The notes: generated from the letters alone by a model not told the origin. 38,127 nt of DNA from an uncultured Pedobacter sp. (GCF_946479715.1 NZ_CAMLHF010000026.1:1-38127), one strand, 5' to 3'; positions 19,896 through 28,464 are shown, counted from the stretch's first letter. Program-made: numbers and translations.

Positions 19896-21978
19896 GTTGA
19901 ACTAATAATCCTCTTCCAATTCTATTTCCGGCAGGTATAGATTGAGCTACAACCTTACCACCGCCTTTTACCCTGGTTTTTAAACCCGCATTGCCCAACA
20001 GGTATAATGCGTCCTTTAAACCCATCCCTTTAACATCAGGCATTACTCCTTTTATGGCAGCATGCTCTTCGTAAGGAACACCGTTATTGGTATCAATACC
20101 ACTTACAGATTTATCTGCATAAAGCGCTTTAATACCCAGCGCTTTATAAATCTTTTTAACCGCTTTGCTCTCACCAACTTTCGCTTCCGGCGCTTTGGTA
20201 TTACCTACCAGGTGATTTGGAATGTCGTTGTACATTTCCATATCGCTGGCATAAATGCGATCAGCAATTTCTTTAAATACCGGCCCTGCAACTGCAGCAC
20301 CGTAGTATCCATTTTTAGGACCGTTAATAGCCACCATAATGGAGTATTTAGGTTTATCAGCAGGGAAATAACCGCAAAAAGAAGCTTGATAGCTTTTCTT
20401 GGCCTTATAACCCTTATTACCATCGGCTACCTGAGCAGTACCGGTTTTACCGGCTACCCTGTACAATGGCGATCCCATTTGCTTGCCGGTACCTTTAGTA
20501 ACCACCGATTCAAGCATGGCCTGTAATTTTTTAACCGTTTTCTCAGAGCAAACCCTTTCCGAGATCACTCTTGCGCTAAACTGCTCAATCGGATTTCCAA
20601 GTCTGCGTATTTCCTTTACAAAAATTGGCGCTATATACTTACCATCATTGGCAATGGCATTATAAAAAGTCAGCATTTGCAAAGGCGTAATCTGCATTTC
20701 ATAACCATAAGCCATTTGCGGCAGGGTCATATTTTTATTCCAGCTTTTAAACGAAGGATTTTTAATTACAGGTTTAGTTTCTCCAGGTATCTGTAATCCA
20801 AGTCGTTCATTCATATGGATATCATACAGATGATCCGTAAACTGCGATGGATTATCCTGGTATGCCGCATTAACCAATTTAGCTACGGCTGTATTTGCCG
20901 ATTGCTCAAAGGCCTTCATTACGGTAACCGTCCCAATACCACCATGTGAATCTTTAATCGTATGTCCGGGTATCCTGTAATATCCATCTCCGGTAGCTAC
21001 CATGGTATTAGTATCTACTTTATTATCTTCCAGAAGCGCCATGTACGAAGCTAGTTTAAAGGTCGACCCTGGATCCTGACTACCACCAATGGCATAATTA
21101 AACTTCTCTTCGTAAACCCCTTCTTTAACCCTGGTGTAATTGGCAACTGCCCTTACCTCACCGGTTGTCACCTCCATCAATATCACCGTTCCGTGATCAG
21201 CATCGCTTATTTTCAACTGTTTTTCCAACGCACTTTGCGCCAGATCCTGCATGTTAATGTCAATGGTCGAAATAATATCAGCACCCTCTTTAGGTGCTAC
21301 CTCTGCTTCATCATTAACAGGCATCCAAACACCGCCAGATATTCTCTGAACCAGTCTTTTTCCACTTTCGCCATTAATGTATTCACCATATGCACCCTCT
21401 AAACCAACCCCATTGCTTACATTTTCATTTTTATAACCAATAGTTCTTGCGGCAAGGTATTTAAACGGCTTAATTCTTTTATTTTGCTGAACAGCAATTA
21501 AACCACCGGTATACTTCCCTACGTTATATAAAGGAAACGTTCTGATCGTTTTCAATTCCTGATACCCAACTTTGCGCTTAATCAATAAATAACGGGCACT
21601 GTCACGTCTGGCCGAGCGTAAATATCTGGAGTACTCTTTAGGCGTTTTATCTTTAAAGAACTGAGATAACTTCAATGCCAGCGAATCCACCTTACTATCA
21701 AACACCTCACTATCAGCAATACCACCGGCATACATATCCATACGGAGCTCATACTCAGGAATAGAAGTTGCAAGCAAGCTTCCATCGTTTGAGTAGATAT
21801 TTCCACGCGCTGCTTCCACATTGATATACTTTGTAGAGAGACTATCGGCCATGGCACGCCATTTATGTCCCTCCACAAACTGTACATCGCAAAGTCTGAT
21901 CAGTACTGCCACGGCAAACAGTACAATCAGTCCGAAAGACAGATAAACACGTAATAATATGTTAGCTCTAATATTCAT
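19882..21978 (-). CDS. ftsI: Penicillin-binding protein 3 / FtsI-type septal transpeptidase with PASTA domain
   Basis: Class B penicillin-binding protein that cross-links septal peptidoglycan with FtsW. The 698-aa protein has one membrane anchor at about 10-30 and a periplasmic dimerisation domain. The transpeptidase active site is Ser305 in STFK, with SAN at 360-362 and KTGT at 511-514. A single PASTA domain fills about 636-698 (VMPDVKGMGLKDAL onward). PASTA is absent from proteobacterial FtsI but present in SpoVD-type and Bacteroidota forms. It overlaps the ftsL-like gene by 11 nt and murE by 14 nt. Confidence 0.97.
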   Translation of the reverse strand: MNIRANILLRVYLSFGLIVLFAVAVLIRLCDVQFVEGHKWRAMADSLSTKYINVEAARGNIYSNDGSLLATSIPEYELRMDMYAGGIADSEVFDSKVDSLALKLSQFFKDKTPKEYSRYLRSARRDSARYLLIKRKVGYQELKTIRTFPLYNVGKYTGGLIAVQQNKRIKPFKYLAARTIGYKNENVSNGVGLEGAYGEYINGESGKRLVQRISGGVWMPVNDEAEVAPKEGADIISTIDINMQDLAQSALEKQLKISDADHGTVILMEVTTGEVRAVANYTRVKEGVYEEKFNYAIGGSQDPGSTFKLASYMALLEDNKVDTNTMVATGDGYYRIPGHTIKDSHGGIGTVTVMKAFEQSANTAVAKLVNAAYQDNPSQFTDHLYDIHMNERLGLQIPGETKPVIKNPSFKSWNKNMTLPQMAYGYEMQITPLQMLTFYNAIANDGKYIAPIFVKEIRRLGNPIEQFSARVISERVCSEKTVKKLQAMLESVVTKGTGKQMGSPLYRVAGKTGTAQVADGNKGYKAKKSYQASFCGYFPADKPKYSIMVAINGPKNGYYGAAVAGPVFKEIADRIYASDMEMYNDIPNHLVGNTKAPEAKVGESKAVKKIYKALGIKALYADKSVSGIDTNNGVPYEEHAAIKGVMPDVKGMGLKDALYLLGNAGLKTRVKGGGKVVAQSIPAGNRIGRGLLVQLELQ

Positions 21979-22378
21979 TACTGCTTATTACAATTTTTTT
22001 AGGCGGCTCTGTTAATTCTTTAATTCCCAGTGTATCCACCTTTTTAGCAACCTCTGTTAGTTTACTTTTGAACATCAAATCGGCCTTAAGCGATTTGTAT
22101 TCCCAGCTCATTTCTTTTACTTCCTTACTTAACTGATCAATATTTCTAATGTTTTTGATGGCCATATGGCTATTCGCGATATACAGCATTCCCAAAACCG
22201 ACAGAAATATCAAAAACGGCAACATCTCTGTTGCAGCTTCCTTACTCACTACACCCTCAGTAAATAACTTTTTAAAGAACTGATTTTCAGATACAGGCTC
22301 TTTCTTCTTAATCCTGATATCTAATTCCTCTTCTTCTTCAGGCTCTTCGTCTATATGTTCCCTAAACCTGTTATTCAT
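21968..22378 (-). CDS. FtsL-like cell division protein
   Basis: A 136-aa bitopic membrane protein. It has an acidic cytoplasmic N-terminus (HIDEEPEEEEELDIR), one membrane segment at about 53-70 (MLPFLIFLSVLGMLYIA) and a periplasmic helical stretch likely to form a coiled coil. This matches the Bacteroidota FtsL-like family, which sits in the FtsL position between rsmH and ftsI but shares almost no sequence with E. coli FtsL. A role in holding FtsQ-FtsB-FtsL with FtsWI is inferred from topology and position. It overlaps rsmH by 4 nt (ATGA) and ftsI by 11 nt. Confidence 0.88.
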   Translation of the reverse strand: MNNRFREHIDEEPEEEEELDIRIKKKEPVSENQFFKKLFTEGVVSKEAATEMLPFLIFLSVLGMLYIANSHMAIKNIRNIDQLSKEVKEMSWEYKSLKADLMFKSKLTEVAKKVDTLGIKELTEPPKKIVISSNEY

Positions 22379-23280
22379 AACTTCTCTCCAATCCTTAATT
22401 TCGCACTTCTGGATCTGCTATTGCGTTCCAGCTCAGCTTCATCAGCCATTACAGCTTTCCTTGTTATTACTTTAAAAGGCTTTTGTTCGTTACCAAAAAA
22501 GTCTTTATCCACCTCACCTTTAAACTTTCCTTTGGCCAGGTAATTCTTTACCGGCCTGTCTTCCAAAGAATGGTAAGACATCACCACCAGACGTCCACCA
22601 CTCTTTAGCACATCAGCAGTCTGCGCCAGAAAATTCTCCAGCACTTCTATCTCGGCATTCACCTCGATGCGCAGGGCCTGAAAAACCTGCGCCATATATT
22701 TATTTTCTTTTCCCTTTGGAATATGTGCGGCAACTGCTTTTTTAAAATCGGCCAGTGTTTCTATCGGGCGTTCTATACGACCGGTCACTACCGCCTTAGC
22801 CAGCGACTTTGCATTTTTAACTTCGCCATAGATTCCGAATATCCTGTGCAGCTTTTCTTCAGTATAAGTATTCAATACCTCCGCAGCAGTCAGCTTGCCC
22901 TGTTTATCCATCCGCATATCTAATGTAGATTCAAACCTGGTCGAGAATCCTCTATCCGGTTCATTAAACTGATGAGAAGAAACACCAAGATCAGCCAAGA
23001 TGCCGTCAACTGCTTTAAAGCCTAATAAGCGAAGGTTATTTTTAAGGAATGCGAAATTCTGATCTACAAAATGAAAGCGCGGATCATCTATCTTATTTCT
23101 TTGCGCATCCGGATCCTGATCAAAAGCAATCAGCACACCGTCTTTACCCAAATGTTTAAGGATCTCTCTCGAGTGCCCACCACCGCCAAATGTCACATCA
23201 ACATAAACGCCATCCGGTTTAATATTCAAACCATCAATGCACTCTTGCAACAGCACCGGAACATGGTAATTATTCTCCAT
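22375..23280 (-). CDS. rsmH: 16S rRNA (cytosine(1402)-N(4))-methyltransferase
   Basis: Cytosolic SAM-dependent methyltransferase, formerly MraW, that modifies C1402 of 16S rRNA. The protein is 301 aa. The SAM-binding motif VDVTFGGGGHSREIL is at about 28-42. The later MSYHSLEDRPVKNYL block is typical of the family. The start overlaps the end of mraZ by 11 nt and the stop overlaps the ftsL-like gene by 4 nt. The second position of the dcw operon is the usual one. Confidence 0.98.
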   Translation of the reverse strand: MENNYHVPVLLQECIDGLNIKPDGVYVDVTFGGGGHSREILKHLGKDGVLIAFDQDPDAQRNKIDDPRFHFVDQNFAFLKNNLRLLGFKAVDGILADLGVSSHQFNEPDRGFSTRFESTLDMRMDKQGKLTAAEVLNTYTEEKLHRIFGIYGEVKNAKSLAKAVVTGRIERPIETLADFKKAVAAHIPKGKENKYMAQVFQALRIEVNAEIEVLENFLAQTADVLKSGGRLVVMSYHSLEDRPVKNYLAKGKFKGEVDKDFFGNEQKPFKVITRKAVMADEAELERNSRSRSAKLRIGEKL

Positions 23281-23743
23281 TTTCCCTCCTGTTCTTATCC
23301 CCCATTACTTCCGCAGCAAGCAGCGCAAAGTCAGCAGGATCTTTATCAAATAATGCTTCGTATGATTTTTTCGACCAAACCTCAATCTTATCAAACTGAC
23401 AAGCCAGTACCAGTTCAGTATTAATTTCAATACCTACCGATTCCAGTAAAGGGTTGGGCAAATTAACCCTACCGGTTGCATCCAGCGTCAATTCTGTGGC
23501 ACCGCGGGTAAATAATCTTATAAATTCTCTGTTTTTTTGTTCGTACGGATTCAGCTTACTCAAGTCCTCCACTATCTTTTCCCATACTTTTTTAGGGTAA
23601 ATCACCAGGTGCTTCTCAAAACCCCTGTTAATCACAAGTCCCTCTTGCTCAACATTAGGCAATTGTTTTTTTAGGCTCGAAGGGACCATCAAGCGGCCTT
23701 TCGCGTCTAATTTACAATCAAATTCTCCTAATAACTGAACCAT
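23270..23743 (-). CDS. mraZ: Transcriptional regulator MraZ
   Basis: DNA-binding regulator of the dcw operon, acting as a ring-shaped oligomer. The 157-aa protein has two SpoVT/AbrB-like halves. Each carries a DxxGR motif: DAKGRLMVPSSL at about 13-24 and DATGRVNLPNPL in the second half. It is the first gene of the operon. Three 10-bp GTGGTA repeats lie 40-69 bp upstream of its start and are likely its own binding sites, which would make the operon self-regulated. The repressor role is known from other bacteria and inferred here. Confidence 0.97.
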   Translation of the reverse strand: MVQLLGEFDCKLDAKGRLMVPSSLKKQLPNVEQEGLVINRGFEKHLVIYPKKVWEKIVEDLSKLNPYEQKNREFIRLFTRGATELTLDATGRVNLPNPLLESVGIEINTELVLACQFDKIEVWSKKSYEALFDKDPADFALLAAEVMGDKNRRENGE

Positions 23744-23770
23744 AATAATATGTGCACTTTTTATGTAGTG

Positions 23771-23778
23771 TAAAAATA
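23771..23778 (-). promoter_or_regulatory. Possible -7 element of the dcw operon promoter
   Basis: The minus strand reads TATTTTTA, one mismatch from TAnnTTTG, about 28 nt upstream of the mraZ ATG. The three MraZ-like repeats begin 4 bp further upstream and would cover the -33 region. Confidence 0.4.
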
Positions 23779-23782
23779 GGTA

Positions 23783-23812
23783 CTTCTACCACTTTTTACC
23801 ACATTCTACCAC
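23783..23812 (-). promoter_or_regulatory. MraZ-box-like array of three 10-bp direct repeats
   Basis: Read on the minus strand the three units are GTGGTAGAAT (23812-23803), GTGGTAAAAA (23802-23793) and GTGGTAGAAG (23792-23783), back to back with an exact 10-bp period. A fourth, GTGGTAGAGA, lies at 23844-23835. One helical turn per unit puts all three on the same DNA face. MraZ sites in other bacteria are likewise short G-rich direct repeats at 10-bp spacing. They overlap the putative core promoter, so repression is inferred. Confidence 0.78.
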
Positions 23813-23904
23813 AAAAAGTTTTCCACATATTATTTCTCTACCACTTTCCCCCATATTTAGCATAAAAAGGCCATAAATCATGGTGGGAGGAAGTGGTAAA
23901 CAAA

Positions 23905-23934
23905 ACAGGCGTTTCGCAAAAACGAAACGCCTGT
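23905..23934 (-). terminator. Terminator of the gap-pgk operon
   Basis: A 12-bp perfect stem, ACAGGCGTTTCG (23905-23916) with CGAAACGCCTGT (23923-23934), and a 6-nt loop. Read on the minus strand it is followed by TTTTG. It lies 21 bp past the pgk stop and separates pgk from the dcw promoter. The short T-run makes it only moderately strong. Confidence 0.75.
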
Positions 23935-23955
23935 CCTTAAAATTAGTCAGGTATA

Positions 23956-25149
23956 CTAGTCATTTATAGCCTTAACACCTGGCAATTCTTTACCTTCCAT
24001 ATATTCAAGCAATGCTCCACCACCGGTCGATACATAACTTACCTCATCTTCTAAATTAAATTTAGCAATTGCAGCGGCCGAATCACCACCACCAATTAAA
24101 GAGAAAGCGCCGTTTTCTTTGGTAGCTGCAACAACTGCATCAGCAATTGCACGTGTACCTACCTCAAAATTAGCCATTTCAAAAACACCCATCGGACCAT
24201 TCCACAATAGTGTTTTAGAGTCTTTAATGATCTTCGAGAACAATTCAGACGTTTTCGGGCCAATATCTAATCCCATCCAGTCGGCAGGAATTTGTCCCGA
24301 ATCAACTGTACCTTTTTCTGCATCATTGTCAAATTTATCAGCAATAACAGTATCTACCGGTAAAACCAGGTTTACACCTTTAGCTTTAGCTTTATCCAAT
24401 AGCTCAAGGCAAAGTGCCATTCTATCTGCTTCCAATAAAGAAGTACCAATTTCACCACCTTGTGCTTTAGCAAAAGTATAAGCCATACCACCACCTATAA
24501 TCAGGTTGTCTACTTTTTCAAGCAAGCTTTCAATTAATAAAATCTTGTCCGAAACCTTAGCACCACCCATAATAGCAGTAAAAGGTCTAACAGCACCATG
24601 ATTCACTTTTTCAGCATTTTTCAGTTCTTCAGCCATTAAATAACCAAAGTATTTAGCGTTCGGGAAAAACTCAGCAACAATAGCAGTTGAGGCGTGTGCA
24701 CGGTGTGCAGTACCAAAAGCATCATTTACATATACATTTCCAAGTTTCGATAACTTTTCAGCAAAGGCTTTATCACCTTTTTCTTCTTCTTTATAAAAAC
24801 GCAGGTTCTCTAATAAAAGAACTTGTCCCGGAACCAGGTTTTTAGCTTTTTCTACGGCCTCAGCACCAATACAATCATTGGCAAATTTCACCTCAAGATC
24901 CAGCATTCTCGAAAGGTCACCTAAAATGTGTTTCAAAGAATTTTTATCATCCGGACCATCTTTTGGTCTGCCAAGGTGAGACATTAGAATAACACTACCG
25001 CCATCATTTAAAATTTTATTGATAGTAGGTAGCGCAGCACGCATTCTTTTATCATCAGTAATATTAAAATCTTTATCCAAAGGGACGTTAAAGTCAACTC
25101 TGACTAAAGCTTTCTTATCTGCAAAGTTGCATTGATCTATTGTTCTCAT
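23956..25149 (-). CDS. pgk: Phosphoglycerate kinase
   Basis: Cytosolic glycolytic enzyme that moves phosphate from 1,3-bisphosphoglycerate to ADP. The protein is 397 aa, the normal length. The N-terminal substrate motif [10 protein letters not shown] is at about 17-26 and the C-terminal nucleotide motif [11 protein letters not shown] is visible. It lies 86 nt after gap on the same strand, so the two successive glycolytic steps are probably co-transcribed. In that gap the minus-strand octamer TATATTTG (25228-25221) could add an internal promoter, but it lacks a -33 partner. Confidence 0.98.
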   Translation of the reverse strand: MRTIDQCNFADKKALVRVDFNVPLDKDFNITDDKRMRAALPTINKILNDGGSVILMSHLGRPKDGPDDKNSLKHILGDLSRMLDLEVKFANDCIGAEAVEKAKNLVPGQVLLLENLRFYKEEEKGDKAFAEKLSKLGNVYVNDAFGTAHRAHASTAIVAEFFPNAKYFGYLMAEELKNAEKVNHGAVRPFTAIMGGAKVSDKILLIESLLEKVDNLIIGGGMAYTFAKAQGGEIGTSLLEADRMALCLELLDKAKAKGVNLVLPVDTVIADKFDNDAEKGTVDSGQIPADWMGLDIGPKTSELFSKIIKDSKTLLWNGPMGVFEMANFEVGTRAIADAVVAATKENGAFSLIGGGDSAAAIAKFNLEDEVSYVSTGGGALLEYMEGKELPGVKAIND

Positions 25150-25235
25150 TTTTTAAATTATTGTTTTGTAATGGTTGGTTCTAAATTTAAGCTGTCAAAT
25201 ACGCCGAACAGGCGACGCGCCAAATATAAGAAGCA

Positions 25236-26231
25236 TTACCCATTATTCTTTATAATTTTTTGCACCACATCTACTAAACGTGCAGAGTAGCCAGATTCAT
25301 TATCATACCAGCCAACCACCTTTACCAGGTCGCCTACAATAGAAGTAAGCTGACTATCAAATATGCACGAATGCGGATTGTCTAAAATATCAACGGAAAC
25401 AATCGGGTCTTCAGTATACTCCAGTATTTCGCTCATCTCATTTTCCGAAGCTGCCCTAAAGGCAGCGTTAATCTCTTCAATGGTGGTTTCCTTTTTAAGG
25501 ATACAGGTAAAATCTGTTAAAGAGCCATTTAATACAGGCACTCTGATGCCTGCACCACCCAGTTTACCATCCAGATGAGGGAATATATTTGTAATCGCTT
25601 TTGCAGCACCTGTACTTGTAGGGATTATAGATGCCGAAGCTGCCCTTGCCCTGCGTAAATCTTTGTGCGGTGCATCGTGCAGGTTTTGGTCGCCCGTCAT
25701 AGAGTGCACAGTGGTGATGTAACCATCCAGAATACCCCAATTGTCGTCCAGTATCTTAACCATTGGCGCCACGTTATTGGTGGTACACGAAGCGTTCGAA
25801 AGCACCTCCGATTTCAAATCTACCTCTGCATCATTTACACCCAGCACTACCATTTGCACTCCTTTATCACCACATGGAGCGGATATCAGCACCTGTTTAG
25901 CGCCCGCTTTCAAATGAAGATCAGCACCTGCCTTGCTGGCAAACTTCCCTGTCGATTCCAATACCAGGTCAATCCCGAGATCAGCCCATGGCAGTTTTTC
26001 GGGATTAGGCTCAGCATACACAAGAATCTTCTTTCCGTTAATGATCAAGCTGTCATTTTCAAATTTCACAGTACCCTTAAAACCTCTGTGTACGGTATCA
26101 TATTTAAAAAGGTGGGCCAAAGTAGCCGGATCTCCCAGATCATTGATGGCAACAACGTTGATGTTTTTTTCGATAGCAGTGCGCAGAAAGATACGTCCGA
26201 TCCTACCAAAACCATTAATTGCGATATTCAT
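25236..26231 (-). CDS. gap: Glyceraldehyde-3-phosphate dehydrogenase, type I
   Basis: Cytosolic enzyme that oxidises glyceraldehyde-3-phosphate to 1,3-bisphosphoglycerate. The protein is 331 aa. The Rossmann motif NGFGRIGR is at 6-13. Asp31 after the second strand favours NAD over NADP. The catalytic cysteine is Cys149 in SNASCTTN. All key residues are present and the length is standard. It is the first gene of the gap-pgk pair, with its product used directly by the pgk product. Confidence 0.98.
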   Translation of the reverse strand: MNIAINGFGRIGRIFLRTAIEKNINVVAINDLGDPATLAHLFKYDTVHRGFKGTVKFENDSLIINGKKILVYAEPNPEKLPWADLGIDLVLESTGKFASKAGADLHLKAGAKQVLISAPCGDKGVQMVVLGVNDAEVDLKSEVLSNASCTTNNVAPMVKILDDNWGILDGYITTVHSMTGDQNLHDAPHKDLRRARAASASIIPTSTGAAKAITNIFPHLDGKLGGAGIRVPVLNGSLTDFTCILKKETTIEEINAAFRAASENEMSEILEYTEDPIVSVDILDNPHSCIFDSQLTSIVGDLVKVVGWYDNESGYSARLVDVVQKIIKNNG

Positions 26232-26254
26232 TTTACTCGTTTTGTTCTAGGGGG

Positions 26255-26262
26255 CAAAAGTA
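26255..26262 (-). promoter_or_regulatory. Putative gap-pgk -7 promoter element
   Basis: The minus strand reads TACTTTTG, a full match to TAnnTTTG, ending 23 nt before the gap ATG. No TTG is found 19-21 nt further upstream. Confidence 0.5.
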
Positions 26263-26340
26263 CCTATATTCTTACTAGCACTGGTAAAAATTCAGAAGGG
26301 ATTATTAAAAATTACGCAGGCATTATGCAAGCCCCTCCCC

Positions 26341-26970
26341 TTACTTCCCACTTCTCGTGTATCCCAACGTCGACAGCTTAATCCCAGTAAACCCACAAAC
26401 CTCACCATTAGACAACCTCCCCCTCAAACCCGGAAACATCGCTGTAAAAGCATCCGGTCTTTCCGTTTTTGGCAACATCAATATCTCCAGCTGCATCATC
26501 ATTCTTTCAGTTTGCAAGTTCAATATCTTCTGAATTAACACATGAACTACCCTCTCTTCTTCATAAATTTCACTCATTGTAAGATTACTTATACCTACCA
26601 GTTCGCAATCTTCAATAAGTTCAATGTAAAACTCCTGGTTAAGTACTTGTTCAACAAAGGCATCGTGCAATACGATGATGCTGTTGGCTTCCCATATGTA
26701 ATAGATACTCATTAAACCTGTTTTGGGCTCAATGGTATATAGTATTGCAAGGCCTTTCCGCAAATACCAGGCTTCGTTTATCAGCATACCCGGTTCAAGC
26801 AGTATGCTCCCTTTCAGTTTAAATTGTGGTCTCAAATAACCCGGCAACATAAGTGTTAATTCCAATTTGTTTAGTGGTTTTACACTGAGCGTTTTTAAGT
26901 AGTCTATGGTGCTTTGTTTCCATAGCAATATCATTTCGTCTGTTAATACAATAAGTTTTCTTTTTTTCAT
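26341..26970 (-). CDS. Crp/Fnr-like regulator with cyclic-nucleotide-binding-type domain
   Basis: A 209-aa cytosolic protein. Residues about 50-150 fit the Crp/Fnr beta-barrel (LEPGMLINEAWYLRKGLAIL), though the cAMP-contacting residues of E. coli CRP are not evident. The C-terminal ~40 residues (GLRGRLSNGEVCGFTGIKLS) are in the place of the winged helix-turn-helix, but shorter than usual. Bacteroidota carry many such proteins of unknown ligand. It precedes gap on the same strand with its own putative promoter. Regulation of gap is possible but only positional. Confidence 0.7.
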   Translation of the reverse strand: MKKRKLIVLTDEMILLWKQSTIDYLKTLSVKPLNKLELTLMLPGYLRPQFKLKGSILLEPGMLINEAWYLRKGLAILYTIEPKTGLMSIYYIWEANSIIVLHDAFVEQVLNQEFYIELIEDCELVGISNLTMSEIYEEERVVHVLIQKILNLQTERMMMQLEILMLPKTERPDAFTAMFPGLRGRLSNGEVCGFTGIKLSTLGYTRSGK

Positions 26971-27015
26971 AATTAGTGAGCTTTAATTTGTGTTAGTTAC
27001 TAAGCTGAACCAGAT

Positions 27016-27030
27016 TTGGCGCTAAGCCAA
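27016..27030. promoter_or_regulatory. Small inverted repeat upstream of the first Crp-like gene
   Basis: TTGGC-GCTAA-GCCAA is a perfect 5-bp inverted repeat with a 5-bp spacer, between the putative promoter (27052-27059) and the ATG at 26970. It could be an autoregulatory operator or a leader hairpin. Confidence 0.3.
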
Positions 27031-27051
27031 GAGTTCATATTTAGTTATGAT

Positions 27052-27059
27052 CAAAAATA
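27052..27059 (-). promoter_or_regulatory. Putative -7 element of the first Crp-like gene
   Basis: The minus strand reads TATTTTTG, matching TAnnTTTG, about 80 nt upstream of the ATG at 26970. Only a T-rich tract lies at the -33 distance. Confidence 0.35.
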
Positions 27060-27117
27060 AAACATGCGGTTTTAGTAAAAAAGAACCTTTGTGCGGTAAT
27101 TAAAACAAAATCTCCCT

Positions 27118-27723
27118 TTAGCCCTCAGGCAAAAACCCCTTTTCTATCAGCTTCTTTTTAACCAGGCGCAGTGTCTTTGTAGTCATAAGCAGATAGCTTG
27201 CTACATCTTCAAGTAAAATGACCTTACCATGCAACAAATCCGGATGAGTAGTATAAAAATGAAGCACACTTTCTTCTCCGCCCTTCCTAATCATTTCATC
27301 ACGTTTCAGTTCCTTCTCTTCAAATGACGAAAGCACCAGCCTTGCAAGCTCTTCCGTTTCCGGGATGGTTTCATACGCGACCTGCATCTGCCTAGCCGTT
27401 ACTGCAAGCAAATAAGTATCCTTTACCGCACTAACATAATACCTGGATTCTGTCCCACTCATAAAGCTTTTTCCTGCTATAATTTCATCAGCACCACAAA
27501 TCCTTAGCACATGCTTTTTGCCATCTTCTATATAATAAATTAGAATATAGCCTCTTCCAATAAAGTAAGCTTTATCCACTACATCGTCCTGTTCATGCAA
27601 AGGAGTATTCTTTTTGCAAAACAACGGAACCATGTTGTCCCACAAGTAGGGTTCTAACAAAGGATGTAATGGTTTTACTTTTGTCAGCATGGCGATAAGC
27701 CTTGCAAATACTTTTTTATTCAT
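27118..27723 (-). CDS. Crp/Fnr family transcriptional regulator
   Basis: A 201-aa cytosolic regulator. The N-terminal cyclic-nucleotide-binding-like barrel (about 30-125) includes DKAYFIGRGYILIYY. The C-terminal winged helix-turn-helix is clear (about 170-200: LLEDVASYLLMTTKTLRLVK). The ligand is unknown. The frame extends 14 codons further to an ATG at 27765, but that ATG lies within a dispersed repeat arm (27760-27785). The ATG at 27723 gives a canonical N-terminus and I prefer it. The gene is 147 bp upstream of the other Crp-like gene on the same strand. The two proteins are only distantly similar. Confidence 0.8.
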   Translation of the reverse strand: MNKKVFARLIAMLTKVKPLHPLLEPYLWDNMVPLFCKKNTPLHEQDDVVDKAYFIGRGYILIYYIEDGKKHVLRICGADEIIAGKSFMSGTESRYYVSAVKDTYLLAVTARQMQVAYETIPETEELARLVLSSFEEKELKRDEMIRKGGEESVLHFYTTHPDLLHGKVILLEDVASYLLMTTKTLRLVKKKLIEKGFLPEG

Positions 27724-27759
27724 AAGAGCATTATATAAATTCACATGTTTAATATGATT

Positions 27760-27785
27760 CGTCATCCTGAATTTATTTCAGAATC
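27760..27785. repeat. Solo arm of the CGTCATCCTGA palindromic repeat
   Basis: These 26 bp match the left arm of the repeat at 6108-6133 with one mismatch (GGATC changed to GAATC). No matching right arm is found in the next ~120 bp. It is probably a decayed or half copy. Confidence 0.85.
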
Positions 27786-28062
27786 TCATTTTTCAGGACA
27801 ATCATCGCATTTTTTGATAATCGCGGCGAAAAACAGGTTACAAATCCACATTATATTCTTCAAGAATCCGTTCTTTTAGTTCTTGTAACTCTTCCCCTGC
27901 TTTTCCTGATATTTAGGCTGCACTAGATCTTAAGATGTTGCCAAACACTGGCATAGATCATTAAGGCTGCGTATTGTTATCTGAGCGTTCTCACACATTA
28001 ATCTCCACTTCGAATTTTCTTCCATATAGATTGTTTTAGCGTTCATTTATAATTGTAATTTA
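27786..28062. other. Stretch without a recognisable gene; possible gene remnants
   Basis: The minus strand holds a 38-codon frame (28046-27930) with an ATG, and, in another frame, an open stretch with no start (27912-27838) ending GEELQELKERILEEYNVDL. The second piece looks like the acidic helical C-terminus of a small protein, such as the PqqD type, but it is too short to identify. With no long frame, this may be the remains of a decayed gene. No terminator or promoter stands out. Confidence 0.3.
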
Positions 28063-28461
28063 CTACACCATCACTTCTCTTGCTTTTATTCTATAACTAC
28101 GAGGTGTTAGTCCTGTCTGTTTTTTAAAGTACCTAACGAAATAAGGAGGGCCACTAAACTCCAGGTAATAAGAGATCTCCTTAACTGATAGTTCTGTAAA
28201 TTTTAAAAGCTTTAAACTCTCATTAAAACGACGGCCCTGTATCAGTTCGTAAAGGCTTTTATGTAGGTGGTTGATGCATATTCCATTTAATCGCCTTAAT
28301 GAAACACCTAAGCTTTCACTGTAGAACTCTAACTTTTTATGGTTTTTAAAGTATATTTCTAATAATTGTTCAAACTTCTGAATTACCCTCAAATCCGATG
28401 ACAATTCATTCTCATCAATATGAGATATAGCGAGCGCTTCTATTTCACGTTCCAAATACAT
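28063..28461 (-). CDS. AraC-type DNA-binding domain protein (stand-alone HTH)
   Basis: A 132-aa protein. Residues about 28-128 are a full AraC/XylS double helix-turn-helix, including the signature LSVKEISYYLEFSGPPYFVRYFKKQTGLTP (given only in part by its ends: LSVKEIS and FKKQTGLTP). Typical Bacteroidota AraC regulators are about 280-300 aa with an N-terminal sensor domain, which is missing here. It is either a MarA/SoxS-like short regulator or a truncated gene. The ATG is 3 nt after the stop of the thioredoxin gene and in the same reading frame, so it is the last gene of the uptake operon. It may regulate that operon. Confidence 0.82.
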   Translation of the reverse strand: MYLEREIEALAISHIDENELSSDLRVIQKFEQLLEIYFKNHKKLEFYSESLGVSLRRLNGICINHLHKSLYELIQGRRFNESLKLLKFTELSVKEISYYLEFSGPPYFVRYFKKQTGLTPRSYRIKAREVMV

Positions 28462-28464
28462 ATT

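Noticed and set aside
25665..26381. 238-aa + strand open frame opposite gap
   Set aside because: Runs antisense through gap and its promoter, with composition typical of a reverse-strand shadow and no recognisable domain.
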